Positions 1 through 12,800 of a stretch of DNA of 64,000 nt are shown here, in pieces (the stretch's first letter is position 1; each line of letters starts with the position of its first letter). The notes under the pieces were generated by a model. It was not told the DNA's origin. It was given only the letters and a program-made list of their open reading frames with translations, and ran no database searches. The stretch is from Prosapia bicincta (Eukaryota; Arthropoda; Insecta; Hemiptera; Cercopidae): NCBI GenBank assembly GCA_036971475.1, contig JBAIZL010000003.1, positions 112,121,570 through 112,185,569 on the forward strand. The letters are read 5' to 3'. The position numbers and the translations under genes were made by a program.

Positions 1-636
1 TCACATGATTACTTATGTATCGTAAATTTGACTTCTCCAATTTCATTTTTTTATTGGCCAAAATAATGTTTTTTTATTAATGTTTTAAACATTGTAATAT
101 CCCATACTTCTTTAGTGCTTGAAACAAATATTATAGTAGCTACGAATCCTACTGTTAGAAAGAAAAATAATAATTACAATGACTACGTTTTAATAGAATA
201 GTGAAACACAAATGTTTAAAAAAGTCTTTTTAAAACAATGTTTAACACATTTTCTTTATAAAAAACACAGAATATAACAAACAGATGAGTTGTAGAACAG
301 GTTTTTAATAAAATTGAAGAATTTTTACAAAAATATGTATAGCGAACACAATCTTTAAAATATGTCACACGATCACTTATGTATCATTAAAATGACGATG
401 CTAGCTCTGTTTCATTAAGACCCATTCGAAATTTAGCGGTAAAACTGAGCATCCGATGGGCTGTTGTAGGTATGAAGTTATTGAAAAGATGGACACGAAC
501 CGCTCATTCGTCAGATACAGAAGTTAGATGCAGCGTCGACATTTTGACGATGTATAAGTGATCTAGTGTCATTAGGGTTAATGTTTAATAACTCTTAAAC
601 TGAAAATAATTTTCAAACAAATGTTTACTTTCGTAG
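1..636. other. Intronic sequence of PRKDC; short repeated motif
   Basis: No coding sequence recognised. The phrase TCACATGATTACTTATGTAT at the window start recurs as TCACACGATCACTTATGTAT at 364-383, and an inverted relative (GTATAAGTGATC) lies near 552. These may be ends of an unidentified small element. Confidence 0.3.
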
Positions 637-878
637 CGACTTTGAAGAGTAACAAAACCAGGGCAATATCTGAATTGAATCAAATACTAAGAGATGTACA
701 ACAAGAAGAAGAAAAGGAAGATACAAGGTCTAAGAATCTGTTATTGAAAACATACAGCCCATTCTTGGACTCGTTTAATCAAGACAGACATGGGGACATT
801 GAAATTCCTGGTCAGTACACAGGCCATTCTAGGCCAATACCTGAACAACATGTGATGATTGCAGGCTTTAAGAGTCAG
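637..878 (+). CDS. PRKDC: PRKDC exon, pre-kinase (FRB-like) region
   Basis: The acceptor is TTTCGTAG ending at 636 and the donor CAG|GTAGGG at 879. It reads through EIPGQYTGHSRPIPEQHV and IAGF, the segment just before the kinase N-lobe in DNA-PKcs. It ends in phase 0. The ATG at 621 is inside the intron and is not a start. The 5' border is less sure than the donor because it rests on a single good acceptor. Confidence 0.85.
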
Positions 879-3800
879 GTAGGGTTTTAATAAATATAGA
901 ATTCATTTAATGATATTTTAAATAGAGCTATGTGAAAAATAATATGGACACTGTTCTTTAAACATCATGATAATTTACTACTCTCCTTTCCATCTTTTTC
1001 AATTTGCCTTTTTGTCGAAGCTAGCTTTGCTTTCGAATGTTTAATTTTATAAAATATTTTTTACTTTATCTTGTTTATATTTTTTACACCTGTTTATGTT
1101 TTTTTTTAGTAATTTATTTGTAACCTATAGGATTGGGATATTTAGGCTTTATGTTAAGTATAAAATAAACTCTAATACCAAGGCCTAGCTCTAATGTTTT
1201 TTGTAGGTTCACACTTGACAGCAAAAGTTGATTAGTACCTTCAAATTTTAAGTTTGTTCTACTAGTTAAAATCCACAGAGCCAAATTTTCTTTCTAGAAA
1301 TGTTTTTATTTCTTTATCACAGAGCCAAATTATTACAGCCTTCTTCCTTATATCTGTCTCCTTACCATAATGAGAAAATACCAGTAAAATATTTTGACTT
1401 GATCTGCAAAGAGTTTTACTTTACAGTAAAATATTTTATAAACATTTTTTTAGAATTACGATAGTTTAGCAAACATTCCTGCACCACACCAGTTTGGGGC
1501 CATGCCCATGAATGCATAAATAAACTTATAAATCATGTGAAAAGTGAATTTTATTAAAAATGCTGTTTGACTTTACCACATTTGTTACTGTTGGTAAACA
1601 GTTGGCTCAAACACAACTGGTAAATTATAGAACATTATTAATATTTAAACAATTACAAAAACCTAACATTACAAATTTATAGTTTATAATTGTACATATG
1701 AAATTTAATTTTATGGCGTATTTATACTCTGAAAAACTTTCCAACAAAGCTGTAACATATTACTGTTAGTGTGGCAATAATTTCTTAAAAGTGATTTAAG
1801 TGTGTGGAAACTGAGATAAAAATAAACAATGTGAGCATTACAGAAAATTATACAATATTATTAGCTCTAAGAAAAAACTAACCCTCTCCCCTCCACATCT
1901 AATTCAATAATAAAATACTGTAGTTGTACAAATAAATAAGCATAAATAGGAAATGGGGAGGGGTTTGCTGGAACCAGAAACAGGGGCCCCACACTTCTTT
2001 ATGGTGTGAGGGTGCATCTCACTCTGCCGCAGTGAGGTAGATGGTAAGTAATTTATGTCATTATTTCTTAAAGTTCAATATACGAGGTCTGTTCAAAAAA
2101 TACGCGGACTGTTTGAATTTCACGGCTCAAGTTAGTTTCTGGAGAATCCGCTTGGTGTCGCTAGGTTCGTATAAATCAGCTGATTAAAACGCGGTATTTC
2201 AGTCGCAGATATCCTCATTTGTTGATGAGTTACATGCAGTTTAGTAAAGAGTGTTTTTTCGTTTGTCGGATTGTAAAATGGACAGCCTGAAGGAGCAACG
2301 AATTGCTGTGAAATTTTGTGTAAAACTAGGGAAATCTGCAACAGAAACATTTGCCATGCTTAACAAGGCCTACGGCGATGTTGCCATGAAGCGTACTGCA
2401 TGTTTCAAGTGGCATGAACGTTTCAAGGGTGGCCGACAGTCGATTGATGACGATGAGCGTCCTGGATGTCCTTCAACGTCAACTGACGATCGATACGTTG
2501 ACAAAATCAACACCCTGGTCCGCGAAAATCGACGTCTGACCATTAGAGACCTTTCCGAAGAGTGTGGGATATCAGTTGGATCTTGTTACGAGATTTTGAC
2601 CGAAAAATTGAAGATGCACCGCATCGCTGCGAAATTTGTGCCACGCCTGATGACCGACAACCAAAAAGCCAATCGCGTCCGGGTTTGTCAGGAACTGCTT
2701 GATCGTTCAAATGAAGATGAGAACTTTTTGTCAAGAATTATAACCGGTGATGAATCATGGGTGTATGGTTACAACATTGAAACGAAGGTCCAATCATCCC
2801 AATGGGTTAGCCAAACGTCCCCAAGACCCAAAAAAGCTTGCCAAGTTCGGTCGAATATCAAGGTGATGCTGACAGTTTTTTTTTTAATGCTAAGGGTGTT
2901 GTTCACTATGAGTACCTCCCTGAAGGCTCTACAGTCAACCAGATTACCTACATTGAAGTATTGAAACGTCTGAGGGACGCCGTCTGACGCAAAAGGCCAG
3001 AACTGTGGAGAAGTGATAACTGGTTTTTCCATTACGACAACGCTCCAGCTCACTCATCACTCAGAACTCGTGAGTTTTTGGCCAAACACTTGATCACTGT
3101 TCTTTACCACCCCCCCCCCCCTTACTCACCTGACCTTGCTCCTTGTGACTTTTTCTTATTCCCAAAACTCAAAAAACCCCTCAAAGGAAGAAGATTTGAA
3201 ACGATTTCGGAGACTAAGGCAAATGCGACGAAGGAGCTGAAAGCCATCACAAAAGAAGCGTACCAGGACTGTTTTAACAAGTGGAAACACCGTTGGGATA
3301 AGTGTGTGCGTTGGGGAGGAGAGTACTTTGAAGGACACCCAGACGTGTAACTTCCAAATAAAGTACATTTTTTTTTATGACCTCAGTTCGCGTATTTTTT
3401 GAACAGACCTCGTATACCAAGACCATCTAAGTCAGTTTTATAAGCAGTTTGAGCTTAGTCCATTTGTAACCTGTTATCCATTTACACCTTTTCATATGTA
3501 CACTCTGTTACCTGATACTGTTTAGTATTTTAGAAAAACGCACTTTATAGGATTGTTGTCAAATTAACAGTTCGTTTCAACTTTTATCATCACTAATAGT
3601 TAAATGTGCTATAATTGACAGATTCAAATAATGGATTCCTTGAGACGCCCGATCCGTATAACCATCATAGGAAATGATGCTAAGGAGAGACACTATTTAG
3701 TCAAATTTGGTGAAGACTTGAGGCAGGATCAAAGGGTACAACAGCTGTTTGATGTTATGAATCAGTTATTGGCAACGGATCCTGATACCGCGACCAGAGG

Positions 3801-6800
3801 ACTCTTTGTGGATACTTATACCGTAAGCCACCTATTCTGGAATAACTTATTCTTTAAGAGTTCATTGAATAATATATTTTCAAAGTCATGAATCATAGGA
3901 AAGTATTGCTGAACAAATATTCAAAAGTAATAATTTAAAAATTATAATATCTGCCAAATTATTAAGTTAATTTATTTTGGGAACTTTGGTACTATACAGC
4001 CTACCTATTGGGAGTGTAGGGCATAACCTTATTAAATTCCTTCTGTTGCTCACACTCTCCTTATGTATACATCTTGTACAAATTTTCAACCGTTAATAAA
4101 ATACATTTTTATTCGTCCGATCACGTTCAAATACATTTTATTCAACCTGTAGTGGATGAAAATTGATGTTAACACAGTTGTTTTCATATATTTATTCAAT
4201 AATTATATTATAAAAATTTGTTGGGCCTAGCCGGATTTGAACTGTGTGGCTTCATGTTCAAAGTCTAGCACTTTTGGTATTGACCCTTGACCCAAATTTC
4301 TCATAGCTAAAAGTATTTCTCAAAGATGTATATGATTTGTTATTTGTTCCCATCTGGTTGAAGTTGCAACCTCCATACCACACAATATCATAAATAATAG
4401 TCAAGGATTAAAAATGAATGAAAAAAATTAAATGAAGAAACAAACTAGATTAATGGTATCGAACCTTGATTTACAAATAGACAATGGGAAAAGGAAAGCG
4501 AAAAGAAACTACAACACAATGTAAGTGACAAAAAAAGCATATGAATAGTAACAAACAAAAATAAGTCCCACACCATACATCGAAAGAAAAGTGGAAAATT
4601 GAAAGAAAATTCGCTTTCTATTTTGCAACTTAATGTTATTATTCTGATATATTTATATAAGTTGTAATTATAAAATACAAAGAAACTAAAAGAAAATTTT
4701 GTTGTTGACTTAAGTAGGGATTGACTTTATTTTTTTTGTGTGTTAATTTTTTTTTTTAATGCTCATATATAATTGTTTAGGAATTGTTGCACTATTTTAT
4801 TCAACATAATATCTATATTAAAATATACCGATGAAGTATCCAGTTAGGATAAATTTGGTTGTAAGACATGCAAAAGTGTAATCTAAAGGTTTTCTTATAT
4901 ACATTTCCAACCTTTAATGTGTTATATTTCCTGTAGGAATATTGCCAAAGTACCTTATTTTGCTACCATTTAAAGATAAACTTATACATTCTTTTAAAAA
5001 AATTGTTATAATTTAATGTACAAGATTTTTCATATATAGTTCACACTTTTATTTTATTTACTTCTAAATATTTTGTTTAACCTGGGAATGCTCGTGCTAT
5101 TAGATTGAATATAACATTTTTAGTTGCTCTGAAGGAATTATTTTATCTTTTCGTTATATACGACTGAGCTTCTAAATATGCTTTCTCGAGGATGTTGGCC
5201 AGTTACTATCCTGATTTTAAGTAGATATCATAATTGAGAGGATAACCAGGGGTGAGAGAAGGGTAAGTCGTCACCCATGTTAGGGAGCGTCAACATGTAC
5301 GAGCGATCAAGTGAGTTACCTAACGACACGAGTAATTGCGTAACTGTTAATACTCTAGTTTTTCTATCTGTAATTTTAAAAATAAACATTCCATAAATAT
5401 CTTTAATAGATTGCTTTTATATCAATGAAGAAGTTTAAAGCTCAATTTAATCAATACAATTGAAATTTATAATTTAAAACATATAATAACAACTATTACA
5501 ATTGAAAGATTTTCCCTAACGTTGAGAATAATCATGGAAGTTTCAATAGCGCGAGCGATTCCGGATTAATCATTCTTCTATTATAAAGCAAGACACTTGC
5601 TTTTTGGTGGACAAGTTTAATTTTTGACTGATAACTGTGGTGAAGGTGGTTAGATTCCAAGAAATTCAACTACAATTTTTATTAGTGAATATTATACAAT
5701 AAGGATACCTTTACCAGTCTTCAAGTGATACAGGTAGCATTTATTTGTTCACCAAATTAGTTACAGTTGTTAATTACAAGCAATCTTACACCAACAATGA
5801 ATGTTTATACTTCCTGTGTGAAAGAGTAACATCCTGTAAAATTGAACAGGTACATAAACTTCATGTACAGGGCACATAAACTAAACTTCTACAGGGCTTT
5901 TTAATTTATTGTTTACATTAATAAACCAATACAGTTTACCAAGGTACAGTTGAGAATGAGATTTTAAATACTTGCCTTAAAGTAGAGTCTCGAACTTTTG
6001 AGGTAGATGAAACCTAGACACACTACGGAAATACGTTCCTGTACATTGGAAAAAATAGGAGTTTTAATGAACCCTAATACTATAATTAACAGTGGTTTAA
6101 ATAAGTATATAGAACTATATATGAACATTTCTTGGAAGCCCAGCTCATTTCCTTTGCATACCATATTTCTATAAACATTTCTTGGAAGGCAGATTCTTTA
6201 AAATAGATAATATAGGCTCGAATTTAATAGAAGGTTAGGACTCGGAATTACGAGACTCTACTGTATATATGTTTTTAATTAAATTTATTTTCAAATGACT
6301 GGAATTGTTTACTCTGGAATATTTACTCGTTTCGAATATCAGAAATAAGAAAAACCATCCTAGAACTAGTGGACTGCGCAAAGGTATTAACTCTTCAATC
6401 GGTACCTGCCCATTGCAGAGTACCCATAAACAAAAAGGCTGAAGAAATTGCAAAAATATCCTCAACCATGGGACCTACAGATGAAGGCAAACACTTCCTG
6501 CTACATTGCAAAAGTGTAAGCAGGAAAGTTTTCCGAAAACTTTGGTGTGGAAATTGGGGAAAAGAGTCTACTGGTCGACACCTTTACCAGCTTGAACCAG
6601 AACCACCAGTCGAGGATAAATATAGGGAAGTAGCACGATCAACAGCATCTTTTGCTGCCAGAGCAAGAACAGGCCATCTGGTGATACAGGAGTACCTATT
6701 TCGTTTTAATCTCACAGAGTCTCCGTTGTGTGCGCTCTGTGGTGTGGATAGCGAAACAATTGAGCACATCCTGCTGAACTGTCCTTACCCATTACCTACA

Positions 6801-9800
6801 AAAGACATCCTCAGACCAATTGTGACAAAGTGGCAATATATTCTAGTTAAGAAGAACCTGTGGGCCATAGCATCATATATATATCGTGGACATCTACACA
6901 GCTACAGTTGAGCTGGACACCTGCACGAAGAAGTGAGTCAAATGACTGGAAACGATATATGAGGCAGGAATAACAAATATAACAATTCATATTTATTTGA
7001 ACACTTGAAATAAGTATTAAATAATGATAAACCTGTCAAAGAAGTTTACTTAATTAGTGCAACGTTTTGGCAACTAGTTTGTTAGTATTATCAAGCCTGT
7101 TGTGCTATGAAAAACAAAATCCTAACTTTTAGTGTTCAAATGAGTAATGTAAAAAGGCAATACATCAACGCACCTAAAACTTTCTTTGAGGTATATTATA
7201 GTTTATTTTATGTTTTAGTTGTATTACTCATTTAAACATTAACTTTTTGATTAGCTTTCACTAGCAGTGAGATAGTGCAACGGCCTGCGGTAGCATTCGT
7301 GTTAATGTACATTCTATACAAATACATATGTAGCATTGTCGTAAATTTACGACTTGTTTTTCTGTGTATTTTGCTGTATTCTAGGTTAACTATTTGCAAC
7401 CATCTGGACAATAAATACTACACAGAGTACATTGTCACCATTGTTTTGTGTCTAAAGACTATGGCTTTCCCACGTGTTTACAGATCGTTTCAAAGTTTGT
7501 GTGGTATTTCACAATAAATATGTATTTTACAGAAAAAAGATTAATAGATAAATTTTAACAAAGAACTTGTCGTTAAACGTAAGGTAAAATTTGGTTAACA
7601 TGGGCAAAAATAAGTAAATAAAAAAAATATGAACAAATATTACTGTAATTTAAAAAGTTAGAGAAAAAAATTAGAAAAATTATAAATATTGTTAAAAAAT
7701 ATGTTGCTCCCATGGGCCATATCAGGGCAGGCACATGCTACTAGTCAAAGGGTTAAATGTAAAGACTTAGCTTTTCATAGCACAATAGGGTTGTTAAGGA
7801 GAACCCGAAATGTACTAATTAAATAAACTTCTTTGACTTAGTAATTATAATTACTATAATAAAATAATACTTAACTAAGTGAATACATAAAAGCTTACTT
7901 GCTGACGTGTTTTGAAACAATCGTTCCTTTTATGAAGCAAAGCCTCTACTCAAAGTCTGGTTTATAATTATTTAACAAATATAACAGCTGTTCGAGTTGA
8001 TAGTATTAAAAAATTGTCTTCATTCCGTTGAAAGTTGATGGAATATCGAAAACTTGTTGCTGTTCATGACAAGCTAGTTGTTAATTACTTATACTTTGAT
8101 ATTACTTGCGACCAGACCTTTTGTTAATTAAAGGTTGTTATATTGTTGACCTTCATTTACATTTAAATTTTACATCACCATAACAAAAAATCAAAACAAA
8201 CATGAATTCAACATATACCGCAAGCCAACTATGACAGACACACTGATACACAACACATCAAACCACCCAATACAACATAAATACGCAGCATTCAAACATT
8301 GACTACACAGACTAAACAATATATCTTGAACTAGTCCAGAACTAACTACACAGAGGAACTAAACACAATCAAATATTTTGCTCACAAAAACGAATATGAC
8401 AATTATATGGCAAACTACATAGAAAAATACTCAACAAGAACAGTAACAACAACAAAAACACGTACACAAACGAATTCATCACTCTCACATACATAAACAA
8501 ACTCACAAATAAAATAGCACACCAATTCAAAATGGCACAGAATTAATAACAATACCAATACATACAATAACCCAGAAATATACAAACTACAATACAACAA
8601 CTGTAATAGGTTCTATATTGGACAAACAGGCATATCTTTCGCCGAAAGATATAAAGAACACAAAAGCTCACTGCACACTACTATTGAATCCACCTTTACA
8701 AATCACCTCATGGACACTAAAAACACATATGCAATAGTATGGAAAATAACATGAGCATCCTCCGCACATGCAACAAAGGCCATAAATTAAACACACTAGA
8801 ACAATATGAAATATACAGACATAGCAACACACATAAAAATTACATTCTAAATGAACAAATATGACACAGATCACACATACTCTTCGATCACATCACTTCT
8901 AACTTTCAAAAATTGGTACCAAAGAAACACAACTGCAGCAATCCTAGCAGAGAAAATACGAGGCTGAAGAAGTTGTAAGATGAAAACGTTTCCTCCAAGT
9001 GTAAGTTAACAATTTAACAACCTTTACTTAACAAAAGGTCTGGTCGCAAGTAATATCAAAGTGTAATAAGAAAGTTGATGGAATAAATTAGTGAATTTTT
9101 TTCAGTTTATGGCTCAAAGTAAGGTCCACATGCTCCATAAAACTGTTTAGTTATTCAAATTATAATTTCAATATTTAAAAATTTTGATTTATCAATATAA
9201 TCTTACTAAAGTAAATTACTTTTAGGTTGTTCCTCTGAATACCCGCTCTGGTCTGATTGCTTGGGTCAGTGATACAGTTTCTCTGAGAGATGTTATAGTT
9301 AAGTCTGAGATTGAGAAGTAGTAAGTATAACAAACATGTGTTTTCATTTATAATGTGACAATTTATTTTCAGGTTTTACAATTTGTTTAAAACTCTTAAG
9401 CTACATTGTATTTGTAACTTTTATAATTGATTACGTAAATAAGTAAATGCTTTCAATTGTTTTATATTAATTTCTGTAAACTAATATATTTCATTTAAAA
9501 CGTTTTTATGCCTATAACTTTCATAATTTCCTTTTCCATGCCAGGAATACTAAATCTTCAATCTCAAAAATATATTTGGCCTTATCGTGTACTAGGTTCT
9601 ATTCATGAGAATAAAGCTGTTATATAATGTTAAACACAAAAAATAACACACTTTAGCTCATCATATCTTTATATTTACCAAGAATCATGAAATTAGGAAT
9701 TTTATTCTGTATTAAAATAGTAACAATAAACTACATAGTTGTATATCTGATTGTAGAACCTTTACTTGAGTTTTAGACTCTGTATTGGCCACATCATTCT

Positions 9801-12800
9801 TCTAATTCCATAAAAGTTTAACCTATTTAGGTAATTATGAGTTAATTTTTTTTATTTGTGACAGAAAAACAAAAATAGAGAATTTAGGCATCTAGTAATA
9901 GTCACCTAGTAAAAAAAATAAAATTGATTTATACTCTTGAAGTGAAATCAAACCAAGTGTATCTCTTATAGAGGGAAAAATTGCCAATTATTAACCCTTT
10001 GATTAGCATTCACGTACCATTATGTGAGATCGCACAACGATCTCAGCATCATTAGCATTCCCGTATATGTAAGCTCTGTCATTTCTCTTTTAGATTAGCA
10101 TTGCAATACATTTACGATTTGTTTTCTTGTGTGTTGTGCTGTATTCTAGGTTAAATATTTGCACCTGTATTTGCACAATAAATACTACACAGAGTACACT
10201 GTCACCATTATTTTATGTCCAAAGTCTGTGGGTTTTCCCACGTATTTACAGATCGTTTCAAAGTTTGTCCACTATTATACAGTGAATGAGTACGAGAGCT
10301 ATTCAGAAAGTAAGGAATGTTTTTGAATAAAAAAAATAATAAGTACAATAAAAAAATTTTATTATATACATCTGAAAGAGTAACTAAAATACTACTTTTC
10401 TACGTAGTCACCAAACAAATTGAGACATTTATCGTAGTGGTGGACAAGCTTTGAATTTCCTTCATCATAGAAGTCTGCCGCCTGCGATGTCAGCCACTCA
10501 GTCACGCGCGCCTTGAGCTCCGCGTCGTTGTGAAAGCGCTGTGTTGCTAGCCATGTCTTCTTGGAAACAAGTGAAAATCGCTTGGTGCAAGGTCAGGACT
10601 ATAGGCAGGATGAGGAAAAACCTCCCATTTGAATGACTCAAGGAGTTAGTTCTTTTGTGCGGTTTGCAGTGTAAGGTCGGGCATTGTCATGCACCAACAA
10701 AATTTTTGACGTCAATTTCCCTCGGTGCATGTTTGGAACTGCTCTCCTAAGATTGCGCAAAGTTTCACAGTACCACTCAGAGTTTATTGTTGTACCACGT
10801 TGAAGGAAGTCAATAAGAAGCACACCTTGCCTGTACCAAAAAACCATAATCTTCCTTGCTGAAAATGTTTGCAAACATTTTCTTGGTTTTTTGGGGGAGC
10901 TTGTGTGCCCCCACTCCATGGACTGTAATTTATGTTTTGCAATTAACGTGTTTTACCCATGTCAAATCAGCAGTTACGATGCGATCCAGTAATGAATCAC
11001 CATGTCTGTCGTAGGCATCCAGAAATCTCAAACTTGCCTCCATTCGCTGACTTTTATGGTGGTCAGTGAGCATTTTCGACACCCATCTGCACAAAATTTG
11101 TGGTAGCCTAACCTTTGTGTAACAATTTCAAACAACAAAGTTCGTGAAAGCTCTGTTATCGTGAATTGGCGGTTTTCTCGAACCTTTTCATCAACTTTAG
11201 CGACCAGTTCATCACTCACAATGCTTGGGCGTCCGCTTTTCGCTTCGTCATGAACGCCATTTTTAAACTGAATGCACCATTTTCTCACAGAACTTTCATT
11301 CATTACGTTGTTTCCGTAAACTTCACACACTTGGCGATAAATATCTATCGGTTTTAAGTTTTTTGCCAACAATAACCGTATCACTGACCACACCTCACAA
11401 CTGGCGGGATTTTCACTCGCAGCGCACATCTTCAGTTGAAATTGGAAAAAAAACGGGCAATGCGGAAATGTTCCCGTTGTCACTGCTGGATGCCGACTGA
11501 GTTGCCGAGTGCGCACGCACCATAATGTACGAGATCGGTGCGTGCCTAGCTGCGTCAGACAGAAACGTTCTTTACTTTCTGAATAGCCCTCGTATTTTAC
11601 AAAAAAAATAGATAAATTTTAGCAAAGAAATTGTCAGTAAGCTTAAGGTAAAGTTGAGTTAACAAATAAGTTAAGAAAATAAGTAAATAAAAAAAATATT
11701 AACGAATATTACTATAATTTTAAAAAATTAGAGAAAATTTTTAAAAAATTAGAAAAAAGAAAAAGTGTAAACATTTTTCAAAGAATGTGTTGCTCTCAGC
11801 ATGGCGGATTTAAGGGGAACCTTGATGCTCAAGCACCTCCCAAAATATGGAAAAGTGAAAATTTTTAAACTATAAAATAACACTATAAATGTAAACTAAA
11901 ATGTCTTTTCTGATGTCTATGTTCGTTTCGATTTAAATCTACTTAATAATTAGTAGAATATATTTATAAACCCATATTATTCACTATAATACTGTACTAT
12001 AATCATTAATAAATATGCCCACCCACAATGTAATAAATAGGTGGTTTACTTTGTAAATATATGGTGAATGGGGCTAAATAATTTGTGTGTATTATCTCAT
12101 AGCAGGAATATAAGTATTTTCCTCAGATAGAAGACCCTTAGAGTTTACACTATAACTACCATATCTCCTAAGTATTTCCCTCAGATAGAAGACCCTTAGA
12201 GTTTACACTATAACTACCATATCTCCTAAGTATTTCCCTCAGATAGAAGACCCTTAGAGTTTACACTATAACTACCATATCTCCTAAATATTTTCCAGAC
12301 GGAGGGGAACCCTTTTCCTCCCCTCACGCCAGCCCTCACCAAAATATTTTTTTAGATCCTATCCTGGCTCCCAGAGCAGGCACATGTTGTTAATCAAAGG
12401 GTTATAATCTAAAATCAGTTTAAAAATTTTACGTTTAATTATTTATAAAACTTTAGTTGAAACTTAAGTGAAATATTACCTTTTAAGTGTTGTTACTTTT
12501 TTAACTATTTTTTCTTATATATTAGCCATTTTTTGTATATAATAATGATAGTGTGTTATTGCATTATTTAATTTCTTTTTAGGCAAACCTATTTTCTAAT
12601 TTATGCATTGAAGACATCTCAAAGCCCAAATTTAAAGCTTATAATCAACCTCATTCCACACAAATTGTATTTATGTTCATTGTTACTTCAAATTAGTTTA
12701 ATTCAATCTCTAAACTATTATAAATGTTCACTTGTTGGGTCGTTCATATTGAGGTTTCTGAATAATATTTACCTATAAATGCACTTGAAAAAAACCACTA

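Larger units (their letters stand above)
8046..9069 (+). mobile_element. Penelope-like element, inverted ends, with 16-bp target duplication
   Basis: The ends are inverted repeats: TTGCGACCAGACCTTTTGTT (8106-8125) and its reverse complement near 9027-9048, extending over roughly 60 bp. Immediately outside lies a direct repeat GAAAGTTGATGGAATA at 8030-8045 and 9070-9085, which I read as the target-site duplication. The interior holds degenerate RT-tail and GIY-YIG coding sequence and a hammerhead-like motif at 8960-8995. Confidence 0.75.
9995..12401. mobile_element. piggyBac-type MITE, copy 2, interrupted by a mariner
   Basis: TTAA at 9991-9994, then CCCTTTGATTAGCATT. The other end is AATCAAAGGG at 12392-12401 followed by TTAT, a decayed TTAA. 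The sequence up to 10290 and after 11595 aligns with copy 1 (7243-7752). It is longer because it holds a mariner (10293-11592) and about 550 bp of extra DNA (about 11810-12350) that includes a 58-bp triplication. Confidence 0.7.

Noticed and set aside
621..636. ATG at 621 as a gene start
   Set aside because: It lies before a good splice acceptor and the homology continues upstream in this family; the real start is outside the window.
1020..1140. Additional PRKDC exon between the first two exons
   Set aside because: Exons 637-878 and 3622-3822 are already collinear and in phase with the protein family; nothing is missing between them.
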